Assembly (NCBI GenBank): GCA_913055925.1
Contig: CAJXLH010000169.1
Location: forward strand, 1-6,192
Source of the DNA: an uncultured Maritalea sp.
GTDB lineage: Bacteria > Pseudomonadota > Alphaproteobacteria > Rhizobiales > Devosiaceae
Direction: 5' to 3'
Length of the DNA stretch: 6,192 bases
Positions 1 through 6,103 of this stretch are shown one piece after another (the first letter of the stretch is position 1; the number at the start of each line of letters is the position of its first letter). The notes beneath the pieces were generated by a model. It searched no databases and had not been told where the DNA came from. It was given only the letters and a program-made list of their open reading frames with translations. The translations under genes were made by a program, and so were the position numbers.

Positions 1-507
1 ACCAGCGCTTGCTTTTTGAAAACGTGTTCCAGATGGGATTTTCGCTAGCGTTACCAAATCGCAATCGACCTGTTCGAGCACTTCATCCACGAAGCGCTTG
101 CAATCAGCCTCGCTTAAATCTTTGTGAAACAGCGCACTTGAATATTCTGAATGCGGGTAGGTAAGCGGCGTCAACGCCTTCACGCCAAAACTCAGGCTTG
201 TGAGCTGTAAAGGCCAAACTGCCAACAAGTTGTGACCGCGACGGAGCACAAAAATCTTTAACTGTGCATCGGCGTTTTCGCCAATATGTTGCCACCACGA
301 GTAGCACCAGTTGAACGATTGGAAGTACGAAAATGTTTCGTCCAGCTGCGCCTCGAGTACCAGCCAACCCTCAGCGAGTTCAGCGAAGCCCTCAGCACTC
401 TCGACGAGTGATAGTTCAACAGCAGCTTTTTCGCCCGTGTCAGCGGTTTGTTGAGGCAATGTCGCGCTCCAGCTTTCTTGCGTTTCAACCTTTTTCGCCA
501 CTGTCAT
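1..507 (-). CDS. GNAT/CelD-BcsL-like acetyltransferase family protein, N-terminal part (runs off left edge)
   Basis: Reading leftward from the ATG at 507, 169 codons are open with no stop before the window ends, so the 3' part is missing. The protein begins MTVAKKVETQ. Residues about 50-110 carry the pattern seen at the front of the Acetyltransf_6 (CelD/BcsL, 'BioF2-like') GNAT family: an aromatic F-x-S-x-x-W stretch, a WW pair (SWWQHIGE), a hydrophobic strand with basic turn (LKIFVLRRGHNLLAVWPL), then a PHSEYSSALF segment resembling the family's H/S-D-Y motif. Members are cytoplasmic acyltransferases, often linked to polysaccharide or envelope work; the substrate here is unknown. The start at 507 is preferred because GGGGAAG lies just upstream. 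In-frame ATGs at 537, 546 and 609 remain open but lack a good ribosome site. Family assignment is from pattern recognition, moderately sure. It diverges from the receptor genes and may be unrelated to chemotaxis. Confidence 0.72.
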   Translation of the reverse strand, partial: MTVAKKVETQESWSATLPQQTADTGEKAAVELSLVESAEGFAELAEGWLVLEAQLDETFSYFQSFNWCYSWWQHIGENADAQLKIFVLRRGHNLLAVWPLQLTSLSFGVKALTPLTYPHSEYSSALFHKDLSEADCKRFVDEVLEQVDCDLVTLAKIPSGTRFQKASAG

Positions 508-528
508 TTTCTTCCCCGAAACCTTAGC

Positions 529-546
529 ATGTTGCATTTGCAACAT
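529..546. promoter_or_regulatory. 18-base palindrome, candidate operator or enhancer site
   Basis: ATGTTGCA-TT-TGCAACAT is a perfect inverted repeat with 8-base arms and a TT centre. It lies 22 bases upstream of the preferred start of the leftward gene, so a bound repressor could block that gene. It also fits TGT-N10-ACA, the established binding pattern of the enhancer-binding protein NifA, and lies about 60-70 bases upstream of the start point predicted from the sigma-54-like match at 576-592. The regulator is not known; the symmetry is directly visible. Confidence 0.45.
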
Positions 547-575
547 ATCGCTTACGGTTGTGCAAACCGAATTAG

Positions 576-592
576 TTGGCTTGTAGATTGCA
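576..592 (+). promoter_or_regulatory. Candidate sigma-54 (-24/-12) promoter
   Basis: TTGGC-N7-TTGCA matches both invariant parts of the RpoN consensus (YTGGCACG-N4-TTGCW). The GG at 578-579 and GC at 590-591 have the required 12-base offset, which predicts a start near 603. The middle of the -24 box (TTG instead of ACG) matches only at its last base. The nearest gene downstream on this strand is the chemoreceptor at 1009, giving a leader of about 400 bases, so the transcript could instead be a small RNA or the match could be chance. Confidence 0.3.
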
Positions 593-915
593 CAAAACGG
601 TTCAACCATGAGTTAAATTTTACATATTTCGGCGGAAAACGGTTTTAATGGTTAGAGAACTGTTACCGCGCCGTTTGTAGTTATTTTCACCACAAGATTT
701 CAAACAATCAAATATCATCGTTCATCAATAGACATCCAATAAAATTCAACTGGATCAATCAATTGGCGCCATGCCGACCGATTAGTAGGTGATTTTGGCA
801 AGAGGCGGACGTTTTTTTTGACGATGCATCAATTTGCCTAAGTCTTTAAAATATAAGGACTTTAATATCAAAAGATGTGAATATGCGGACTTTACCGAAG
901 ACAGCAGGAATTTAT

Positions 916-933
916 GTTTACCGTTCGGTAAAC
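916..933. promoter_or_regulatory. 18-base palindrome, candidate TetR-type operator of the first chemoreceptor
   Basis: GTTTACCG-TT-CGGTAAAC is a perfect inverted repeat with 8-base arms, centred about 84 bases before the chemoreceptor start. TACCG-NN-CGGTA symmetry of this size is typical of TetR-family operators. A further half site, TTTACCG, lies at 891-897, 26 bases before the same sequence in the palindrome. A weak sigma-70-like pair (TTTACC at 891-896, TATGTT at 913-918, 16-base spacer) would place the palindrome over the -10 region, which would suit repression. No TetR gene is in the window. Confidence 0.45.
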
Positions 934-997
934 GGACACCTTCTATTTTGTGACAAATGTAAGTTCACAGCCCACCGAATGTTGGTGCAATAAAACT

Positions 998-1002
998 AGG
1001 TG
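998..1002 (+). promoter_or_regulatory. Ribosome binding site of the first chemoreceptor
   Basis: AGGTG lies six bases before the ATG at 1009. This fixes the start, which also agrees with the second receptor because the N-terminal KLKISQRIL segment falls at the same residue numbers (9-17) in both. Confidence 0.75.
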
Positions 1003-1008
1003 TAGAAA

Positions 1009-3372
1009 ATGCCCAAACTCACTTTCCTTCACAAATTAAAGATTTCCCAGCGCATTCTCGCTGTTACCTTGCTTGGCGCGACGCTGTTTCTTGTGTTGGC
1101 GGGTGCATATTTCGCAGAACGTGCCATTTCGAGCACCTATGAAAACCAACAGGCCCATTTTGCCGAAGTGAACAATTTGGTGAAAGGCACGCGGGCAGCA
1201 ACGCTAGGCATGCAATCTACCGAGAAATCCTACTTGTTGAACCCAACACCTGTTTCAAAGGGTATTGTGTTGGAACTTGAGGGCACTATTGGCTCAAACC
1301 TTGAAACGTTAATTTCAAAGGTAGACGACGCCGAGTTTAGTGCCGCCGCAACCGAACTCAGCGAACGACTTGTTGAACACCATGATTTGTTTTTGGCGAT
1401 TTCTGAAAACCTGGAAACGGTTGGATTGACCGAAGAGGTGGGTTTGCGCGGTGAGTTGCGCAGTGCGGTACAGGAAGCTGAAGCGGCGGTGAACACTGCA
1501 AAACTCGATGCATTGACGGTAAAGATTTTGATGATGCGCCGTCATGAAAAGGACTTCATAATTCGCGGTGCCGAAAAATATATCGGTCGCATTGATGAGC
1601 GTGTAGCCGAATTCAAAACGCTACTTGACGCGAGCCCGCTTTCAGGTGGCGATAAGACCAATATTTGGAAGCTCATTCAAAGCTACCAAACTTCTTTCAA
1701 AACCTTTTCTGACAAAAAGCTCGAGCTTGCAGGTCAAATTGAGCAACTCAACAGCTTTACCTCCAAAACAGTGCCGCTACTTGCAAAAATGTCAGCTTAT
1801 GCTGAGGCACAAGCTGCCTCTGCGAATGCGCAGATTGGGGAAGTTGAAAATGCCGTTTCAATCGCCATGACCGCTTTGATTGTCATGGGCCTTGCCATTC
1901 TTGGCATGCTCGGCTGGATTATCGGCAACTCAATTTCTCGCCCGTTGAATCGCTTGGCAGAGGTTGCGGATGAGCTTGGCCAAGACAATCTTCACGTTGA
2001 AATTAAGAACGACGAGAACAAAACCGAGATTGGCACCCTCACCCGTTCTTTGATCATCTTTAAAGAGAATGCCATCAAAGTTGCTGAACTAGGCGAAGAA
2101 GAAGCCGCCCGCCAAAAGCAGTTGGCGACCCGCGCGAAAATGATGGAAAAGCTTCAGGCTTCATTTGGCGAAGTCGTTGGCGCTGCGGCGGCAGGCGATT
2201 TCTCCAAACGCGTTGATGAAAACGTACCCGATGAAGAACTTGCAAATCTATCGCGTAGCGTAAACCATTTGGTTGAAACTGTTGACGATGGCTTGAAGAA
2301 AACCGGCGAAGTTTTGGCCGCCTTGGCAAACACAGATTTGACCAAGCGCGTTGAAGGCCAATATCAAGGTGCGTTTGCGCAACTGCAAAACGACACAAAC
2401 CGCGTGGCTGACCGCTTGACCGACGTGGTGAAGCAATTGCGTGAAACTTCTCGCTCATTGAAAAGCGCAACTGGCGAGATTTTGGCCGGCGCGAACGATC
2501 TTTCGGAGCGCACGACGCGGCAGGCAGCAACGATTGAAGAAACGTCAGCGGCAATGGAACAGCTGGCTGAAACGGTTCTTGAAAACGCCAAAGAAGCTGA
2601 AGAAGCAAGTTCAAATGCTGATCGCGTGAAATCAACTGCAGAACAAGGCGGCGAAGTAATGCGCCAGGCGAACAATGCCATGGAACGCATCACTGAAAGC
2701 TCTGCCAAAATCTCAAACATTATTGGGATGATTGACGACATCGCTTTCCAAACCAACTTGCTCGCGTTGAACGCTTCTGTCGAAGCGGCGCGCGCTGGTG
2801 AAGCGGGCAAGGGCTTTGCGGTTGTGGCCGTGGAAGTTCGCCGCCTTGCGCAATCAGCTGCAGAAGCATCATCTGACGTGAAAGCTTTGATTGAACAATC
2901 TGGTGCTGAAGTTAAAGACGGCACCGAGCTTGTGGGCAAAGCCGCAGCAAGTCTTGAATCAATGCTCGACGCAGCACGGTCAAACAATGAATCTATGGTC
3001 GCTATTGCGGCGAAGAGCCGTTCGCAAGCGACCTCGATCGAAGAGATCAACACGGCCGTGCGCGATATGGACGAGGCTACCCAGCACAATGCTGCACTGG
3101 TTGAAGAAACCAATGCAGCTATTGAGCAAACCGAAGGCCAAGCCAACGAGCTTGATCGTATCGTTGATATCTTTGTGACCGAAGATGGTGGCACACCGCG
3201 TTTGCCAATTGGGGCCAACAATGAAGTGCCAGATGAATTGCCCGTGCAAACAGGCATTAAAGCCCTACGCGAAAAGGCGATGGATGTGGCTAAGACCTAT
3301 CTGACAAATGGCAATGCGGCGGTTAAGCAACAACCTTCTGCAGATATTGACGAGGAATGGCAGGAATTCTAA
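1009..3372 (+). CDS. Methyl-accepting chemotaxis protein with HBM-like sensor (receptor 1)
   Basis: Inner-membrane chemoreceptor that should sense a small periplasmic molecule and control the CheA kinase through CheW. Layout by residue: TM1 about 14-35; periplasmic helical sensor about 36-281 resembling the HBM (helical bimodular, McpS-type) domain, with paired motifs EKSYLLNP (72-79) and RRHEKDFIIRG (177-187) plus GLRGEL (145-150); TM2 about 282-306; HAMP about 304-360; two further HAMP-like units about 384-430 and 431-475 (AAAAGDFSKRV and ALANTDLTKRV); methylation helices around 508-530 (TIEETSAAMEQL) and 675-705; signalling tip about 576-599 (DDIAFQTNLLALNASVEAAR); terminal EWQEF (783-787), a WxxF peptide expected to dock the methyltransferase CheR. 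At 787 residues it is longer than the classic 550-residue receptors because of the large sensor and extra HAMP-like units. The ligand is unknown; HBM relatives bind organic acids among others. A terminator follows the stop, so it looks monocistronic. Confidence 0.95.
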   Translation: MPKLTFLHKLKISQRILAVTLLGATLFLVLAGAYFAERAISSTYENQQAHFAEVNNLVKGTRAATLGMQSTEKSYLLNPTPVSKGIVLELEGTIGSNLETLISKVDDAEFSAAATELSERLVEHHDLFLAISENLETVGLTEEVGLRGELRSAVQEAEAAVNTAKLDALTVKILMMRRHEKDFIIRGAEKYIGRIDERVAEFKTLLDASPLSGGDKTNIWKLIQSYQTSFKTFSDKKLELAGQIEQLNSFTSKTVPLLAKMSAYAEAQAASANAQIGEVENAVSIAMTALIVMGLAILGMLGWIIGNSISRPLNRLAEVADELGQDNLHVEIKNDENKTEIGTLTRSLIIFKENAIKVAELGEEEAARQKQLATRAKMMEKLQASFGEVVGAAAAGDFSKRVDENVPDEELANLSRSVNHLVETVDDGLKKTGEVLAALANTDLTKRVEGQYQGAFAQLQNDTNRVADRLTDVVKQLRETSRSLKSATGEILAGANDLSERTTRQAATIEETSAAMEQLAETVLENAKEAEEASSNADRVKSTAEQGGEVMRQANNAMERITESSAKISNIIGMIDDIAFQTNLLALNASVEAARAGEAGKGFAVVAVEVRRLAQSAAEASSDVKALIEQSGAEVKDGTELVGKAAASLESMLDAARSNNESMVAIAAKSRSQATSIEEINTAVRDMDEATQHNAALVEETNAAIEQTEGQANELDRIVDIFVTEDGGTPRLPIGANNEVPDELPVQTGIKALREKAMDVAKTYLTNGNAAVKQQPSADIDEEWQEF

Positions 3373-3400
3373 GGCCGGGCCTTTAAACTCCGCCCTCACG

Positions 3401-3435
3401 AAAAGCGCCCTCTGTTTAGAGCGGCGCTTTTTTTT
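3401..3435 (+). terminator. Intrinsic terminator after the first chemoreceptor
   Basis: AAAAGCGCC-CTCT (3401-3413) pairs with AGAG-(bulged C)-GGCGCTTTT (3418-3431) around a GTTT loop. This gives a stem of 13 pairs with one bulge, running into eight T's (3428-3435). The A-run on the left side means it may also work on the other strand. It lies 28 bases after the stop and separates the two receptor genes. Confidence 0.9.
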
Positions 3436-3538
3436 GTGCGTTGAAGTGGTTGGAAGGCAAGTGGAAAAAGATTGGTCGAACCAGTTTACTATTCTGAAAG
3501 GCTAATCGAAATATTATTTCCCCACATGTAAGAGTTTC

Positions 3539-3542
3539 GGGG
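3539..3542 (+). promoter_or_regulatory. Weak ribosome binding site of the second chemoreceptor
   Basis: GGGG with an eight-base spacer before the ATG at 3551 is the only Shine-Dalgarno-like element. It is weaker than AGGTG before receptor 1, which may mean lower translation. The start is supported mainly by exact co-linearity with the N terminus of receptor 1. I could not identify a convincing promoter in 3436-3538; TATTAT at 3512-3517 is a possible -10 without a good -35 partner. Confidence 0.5.
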
Positions 3543-3550
3543 TCAAAAGC

Positions 3551-5905
3551 ATGTCATTTCTTAATGGGCTTAATAAACTTAAAATTTCTCAGCGTATTTT
3601 ACTGCTAACGCTTACAGGCGGTATTTTGTTTGTGGCGCTTGGGGTTGGATATTTTGTTTCCACGCAAATCTCCCTAAGAGCGGAAAATGAAGCGCAGCGT
3701 ATTGCCAAAATCAACAACAATGTGAGCGGCATTACGGTCACCGCCCTGAATATTAAGTCCGACGAAAAAGACTTTTTGCTCAACCCCAATATGGAAATTC
3801 TCAGTGTTATTGAGGGGCGCGAAGCGCAACTTGAAGCCCTGCTGACGGATCTTAAGTCAAACATCACGGAACCCGAGCTAATCGAGACCACCGAACAACT
3901 TGTCGCAAAATTTGCGGAACGCAAGGACTCCTTCGCGATCGTGCGCGACACTACATTGCGGTTTGGTCTGACGGAAACCGAAGGCGTTCGTGGTGATTTG
4001 TTGGCGGCGACGAAGGCGGCTGAAACGGAGCTTGCGGAAGCAAAGCAGAACATTTTGAGTAAGGTTGTCGTCTTGATCCGTCAGGCGGAGAAAGACTTCA
4101 TCATCCAAGGCGACCCTGCCTATGCAGACGAAATGGCGACCCGCGTTACCGAATTCCAGTCAATGTTGGATTGGACCCCGCTTGATGACGCACAGAAAAA
4201 ACGCATCACTGGCTTGGTGAACGACTACCACGAAACCTTCAAAACCTTTGTTGGTATGGTTGGTGAGATTGATGCGGCGAAGCAAAATCTTCAAACCGTT
4301 TACGAGGAACTGCGTCCGTATAGTGCCGTTTTTGCGGAACAAGTTCTATTGGGCACCCAAAAAGCTGAAGCGGATTTGGCGGCGGTGAAACAAACAACCA
4401 TGATGGCCATTTTCGGCGTGATTGGCTTTGCCCTCTTGTTCATGGTTGCAGCGGGTGCGATTATCGGACGCTCTATTGCTTCGCCGATTAAGAAACTCGC
4501 CAATGTTGCTGAAGAGCTTGGCCAGGACAATCTGCAAGTAGAGATTGAGGCCGACGACACGAAAACCGAAATCGGCACACTGTCGCGCGCATTGACGATC
4601 TTTAAAGAGAACGCCCAACGTGTTGCAGAACTCGGCGAAGAAGAAGCGGCCCGTCAGGCACAAGTTTCGAAACGCGCTCAAATGATGGAACGTTTGCAGC
4701 TCTCCTTCGGTGAAGTTGTTGGCGCCGCTGCAGCGGGTGATTTCTCCAAACGAGTTGATACAGATATTCAAGACGAAGAGATGGTGAAGCTTTCAAGAAG
4801 CGTGAACCACCTTATCGACACTGTGGATAGCGGCCTTAAGCAAACCGGCGAAGTGCTCGCGGCTTTGGCCAATACAGATCTAACCAAGCGTGTTGAAGGT
4901 AAGTTTGACGGTGCGTTTGCACAGCTGAAGAATGATACAAACCGCGTGGCGGACCGATTAACAGACGTCGTATCGCAACTGCGCGAAACCTCACGGTCGT
5001 TGAAGGCTGCAACAGGTGAGATTTTGGCTGGTGCCAATGATTTGTCTGAGCGTACAACCCGTCAGGCGGCGACCATTGAAGAAACCTCAGCGGCGATGGA
5101 ATCTCTTGCGGAAACAGTGCTTGAGAACGCTAAAGAGGCGGACAATGCCAGCGAGAACGCGGATCGCGTAAAAGCCACTGCTGAAGAAGGCGGCGATATT
5201 ATGCGCCAAGCTAACAATGCGATGGAGCGGATCACCGAAAGCTCTGGCAAAATCTCAAACATTATTGGCATGATCGACGATATTGCGTTCCAAACCAACT
5301 TGCTGGCGCTAAACGCGTCTGTGGAGGCGGCTCGCGCCGGTGAAGCGGGCAAAGGCTTTGCGGTTGTGGCGGTAGAAGTTCGCCGCTTGGCACAATCTGC
5401 TGCAGAAGCTTCATCTGAAGTGAAAGCGCTTATTGAGCAATCCGGCAGTGAAGTCGACAACGGATCGAAATTGGTCGCTCAGGCAGCCACCAGCCTTGAA
5501 ACCATGCTAGATGCCGCACGCTCTAACAATGAAGCGATGGTAGCGATTGCGGATAAGAGCAAATCGCAAGCCACAGCGATTGAAGAGATCAATATGGCGG
5601 TGCGTGAGATGGACGAAACCACCCAGCACAACGCTGCGCTTGTGGAAGAAACCAATGCCGCAATTGAACAGACCGAAAGCCAAGCCAACGAATTGGATCG
5701 GATTGTGGATGTGTTTGTAACCAGCGATGGCGGCAAACCACGCCTTCCTGTCGGTGCCAACAATGAAGTGCCCGAAGAGCTACCCGTTCAAACCGGCATT
5801 AAAGGCTTGCAAGACAAGGTGAAAAGCGTCGCACAGTCATTCGTTACGAACGGTAACGCTGCCGTGGCGTCGCAGCCTGCCGACGATGAATGGCAAGAGT
5901 TCTAA
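3551..5905 (+). CDS. Methyl-accepting chemotaxis protein with HBM-like sensor (receptor 2)
   Basis: Paralogue of the preceding receptor with the same architecture and, by hand alignment, no gap through about residue 770. TM1 about 14-35; periplasmic HBM-like sensor about 36-281 with DEKDFLLNP (71-79) and RQAEKDFIIQGD (177-188); TM2 about 282-306; HAMP about 304-360; two additional HAMP-like units about 384-475; methylation helices around 508-530 and 675-705; signalling tip about 576-599, identical to receptor 1; terminal EWQEF (780-784) for CheR docking. The cytoplasmic part is about 82% identical to receptor 1 and the sensor about 30%. Several charged positions near the candidate ligand sites differ (R62 to T, R178 to Q, R186 to Q), suggesting another ligand. 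Codons differ at many silent sites even where the proteins are identical, so the duplication is old. Ligand unknown. It should share the array, CheA/CheW and adaptation enzymes of receptor 1. Confidence 0.95.
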   Translation: MSFLNGLNKLKISQRILLLTLTGGILFVALGVGYFVSTQISLRAENEAQRIAKINNNVSGITVTALNIKSDEKDFLLNPNMEILSVIEGREAQLEALLTDLKSNITEPELIETTEQLVAKFAERKDSFAIVRDTTLRFGLTETEGVRGDLLAATKAAETELAEAKQNILSKVVVLIRQAEKDFIIQGDPAYADEMATRVTEFQSMLDWTPLDDAQKKRITGLVNDYHETFKTFVGMVGEIDAAKQNLQTVYEELRPYSAVFAEQVLLGTQKAEADLAAVKQTTMMAIFGVIGFALLFMVAAGAIIGRSIASPIKKLANVAEELGQDNLQVEIEADDTKTEIGTLSRALTIFKENAQRVAELGEEEAARQAQVSKRAQMMERLQLSFGEVVGAAAAGDFSKRVDTDIQDEEMVKLSRSVNHLIDTVDSGLKQTGEVLAALANTDLTKRVEGKFDGAFAQLKNDTNRVADRLTDVVSQLRETSRSLKAATGEILAGANDLSERTTRQAATIEETSAAMESLAETVLENAKEADNASENADRVKATAEEGGDIMRQANNAMERITESSGKISNIIGMIDDIAFQTNLLALNASVEAARAGEAGKGFAVVAVEVRRLAQSAAEASSEVKALIEQSGSEVDNGSKLVAQAATSLETMLDAARSNNEAMVAIADKSKSQATAIEEINMAVREMDETTQHNAALVEETNAAIEQTESQANELDRIVDVFVTSDGGKPRLPVGANNEVPEELPVQTGIKGLQDKVKSVAQSFVTNGNAAVASQPADDEWQEF

Positions 5906-5938
5906 GTACGCATTCAGGTACAATTTCAAATTAAAATT

Positions 5939-5964
5939 AAGGCGTCGGCAACGGCGCCTTTTTT
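5939..5964 (+). terminator. Intrinsic terminator after the second chemoreceptor
   Basis: AAGGCGTCG (5939-5947) pairs with CGGCGCCTT (5952-5960), with one T-G wobble, around a GCAA loop of the stable GNRA class, and is followed by a run of six T's (5959-5964). It starts 34 bases after the stop. The opposite strand has T-rich flanks (TTAATTTTAATTT) after the same stem, so it may also end transcription from the convergent tRNA gene. Confidence 0.85.
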
Positions 5965-5978
5965 GCGTGCTTATGGAT

Positions 5979-5996
5979 GCCGCTCAAGATTGCGGC
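5979..5996. repeat. Small inverted repeat between the convergent genes
   Basis: GCCGC (5979-5983) and GCGGC (5992-5996) flank an eight-base loop. It lies 27 bases beyond the tRNA 3' end on the minus strand and could add to 3' processing or termination, but there is no T-run and the stem is only five pairs. Confidence 0.3.
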
Positions 5997-6022
5997 GAGA
6001 CGTCTGACTTTTAGGAAGGATT

Positions 6023-6098
6023 TGGTGGAGCCAGACGGGATCGAACCGACGACCTCTTCGCTGCCAGCGAAGCGCTCTCCCAGCTGAGCTATGGCCCC
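6023..6098 (-). tRNA. tRNA-Ala (anticodon GGC)
   Basis: A complete 76-base cloverleaf on the minus strand. The acceptor stem GGGGCCA/TGGCTCC has one G-T pair. The D-arm is GCTCAGCTGGGAGAGC, the anticodon stem is CTTCG/CGAAG around CTGGCAG (anticodon GGC, reading GCC and GCU), and the T-arm is GTCGG-TTCGATC-CCGTC. Discriminator A and the CCA end (6023-6025) are encoded. The T-stem holds a T-T mismatch at its second pair, a form I associate with alphaproteobacterial tRNA-Ala. It converges on the second receptor gene. No duplicated 3' end that would suggest an integrated element is seen in the window. Confidence 0.97.
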
Positions 6099-6103
6099 AA
6101 AGG

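Larger units (their letters stand above)
508..1008. other. Divergent intergenic region, no convincing gene
   Basis: These 501 bases separate the leftward acetyltransferase-like gene from the rightward chemoreceptor and should hold both promoters. The stretch is AT-rich compared with its neighbours. It contains two 18-base palindromes (529-546 and 916-933), an 8-base inverted repeat (558-565 with 588-595), a sigma-54-like promoter match (576-592), a repeat of GGACTTTA at 857-864 and 887-894, and an eight-T run at 812-819 without a clear preceding stem. Short frames exist, the best being 883-993 (36 codons), but none has a persuasive ribosome site. Confidence 0.75.

Noticed and set aside
104..648. 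Short frames at 104-367 and 258-488 (minus) and 333-527 and 448-648 (plus)
   Set aside because: They overlap the uninterrupted minus-strand frame from 507 to the left edge, whose translation looks like a real protein family; the others do not.
812..819. Eight-T run as a terminator
   Set aside because: No stable GC-rich stem directly precedes it; only a weak interrupted pairing (TGCC/GGCA) can be drawn.
846..865. TTAA...TTAA resembling a CtrA box
   Set aside because: The spacing is 12 bases instead of seven.
949..969. TGTGA...TCACA resembling a CRP/FNR site
   Set aside because: The arms are 11 bases apart rather than the required six, so it does not fit the site.
2075..2635. Minus-strand frame of 186 codons inside receptor 1
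   Set aside because: Low-complexity Arg/Leu/Gln-rich translation opposite a certain gene; a shadow frame.
2364..3257. Long open frame (297 codons) on the minus strand inside receptor 1
   Set aside because: It mirrors the Ala/Glu/Ser-rich coiled-coil coding sequence. An equivalent antisense frame recurs in receptor 2 (5062-5460, 5479-5763), as expected from codon composition. It has no recognisable domain.
3589..4053. Minus-strand frame of 154 codons inside receptor 2
   Set aside because: Ser-rich shadow of the sensor coding sequence, with no domain and a certain gene on the other strand.
6023..6098. tRNA-Ala as an integration site of a mobile element
   Set aside because: No integrase gene and no repeat of the tRNA 3' end is present in the window.
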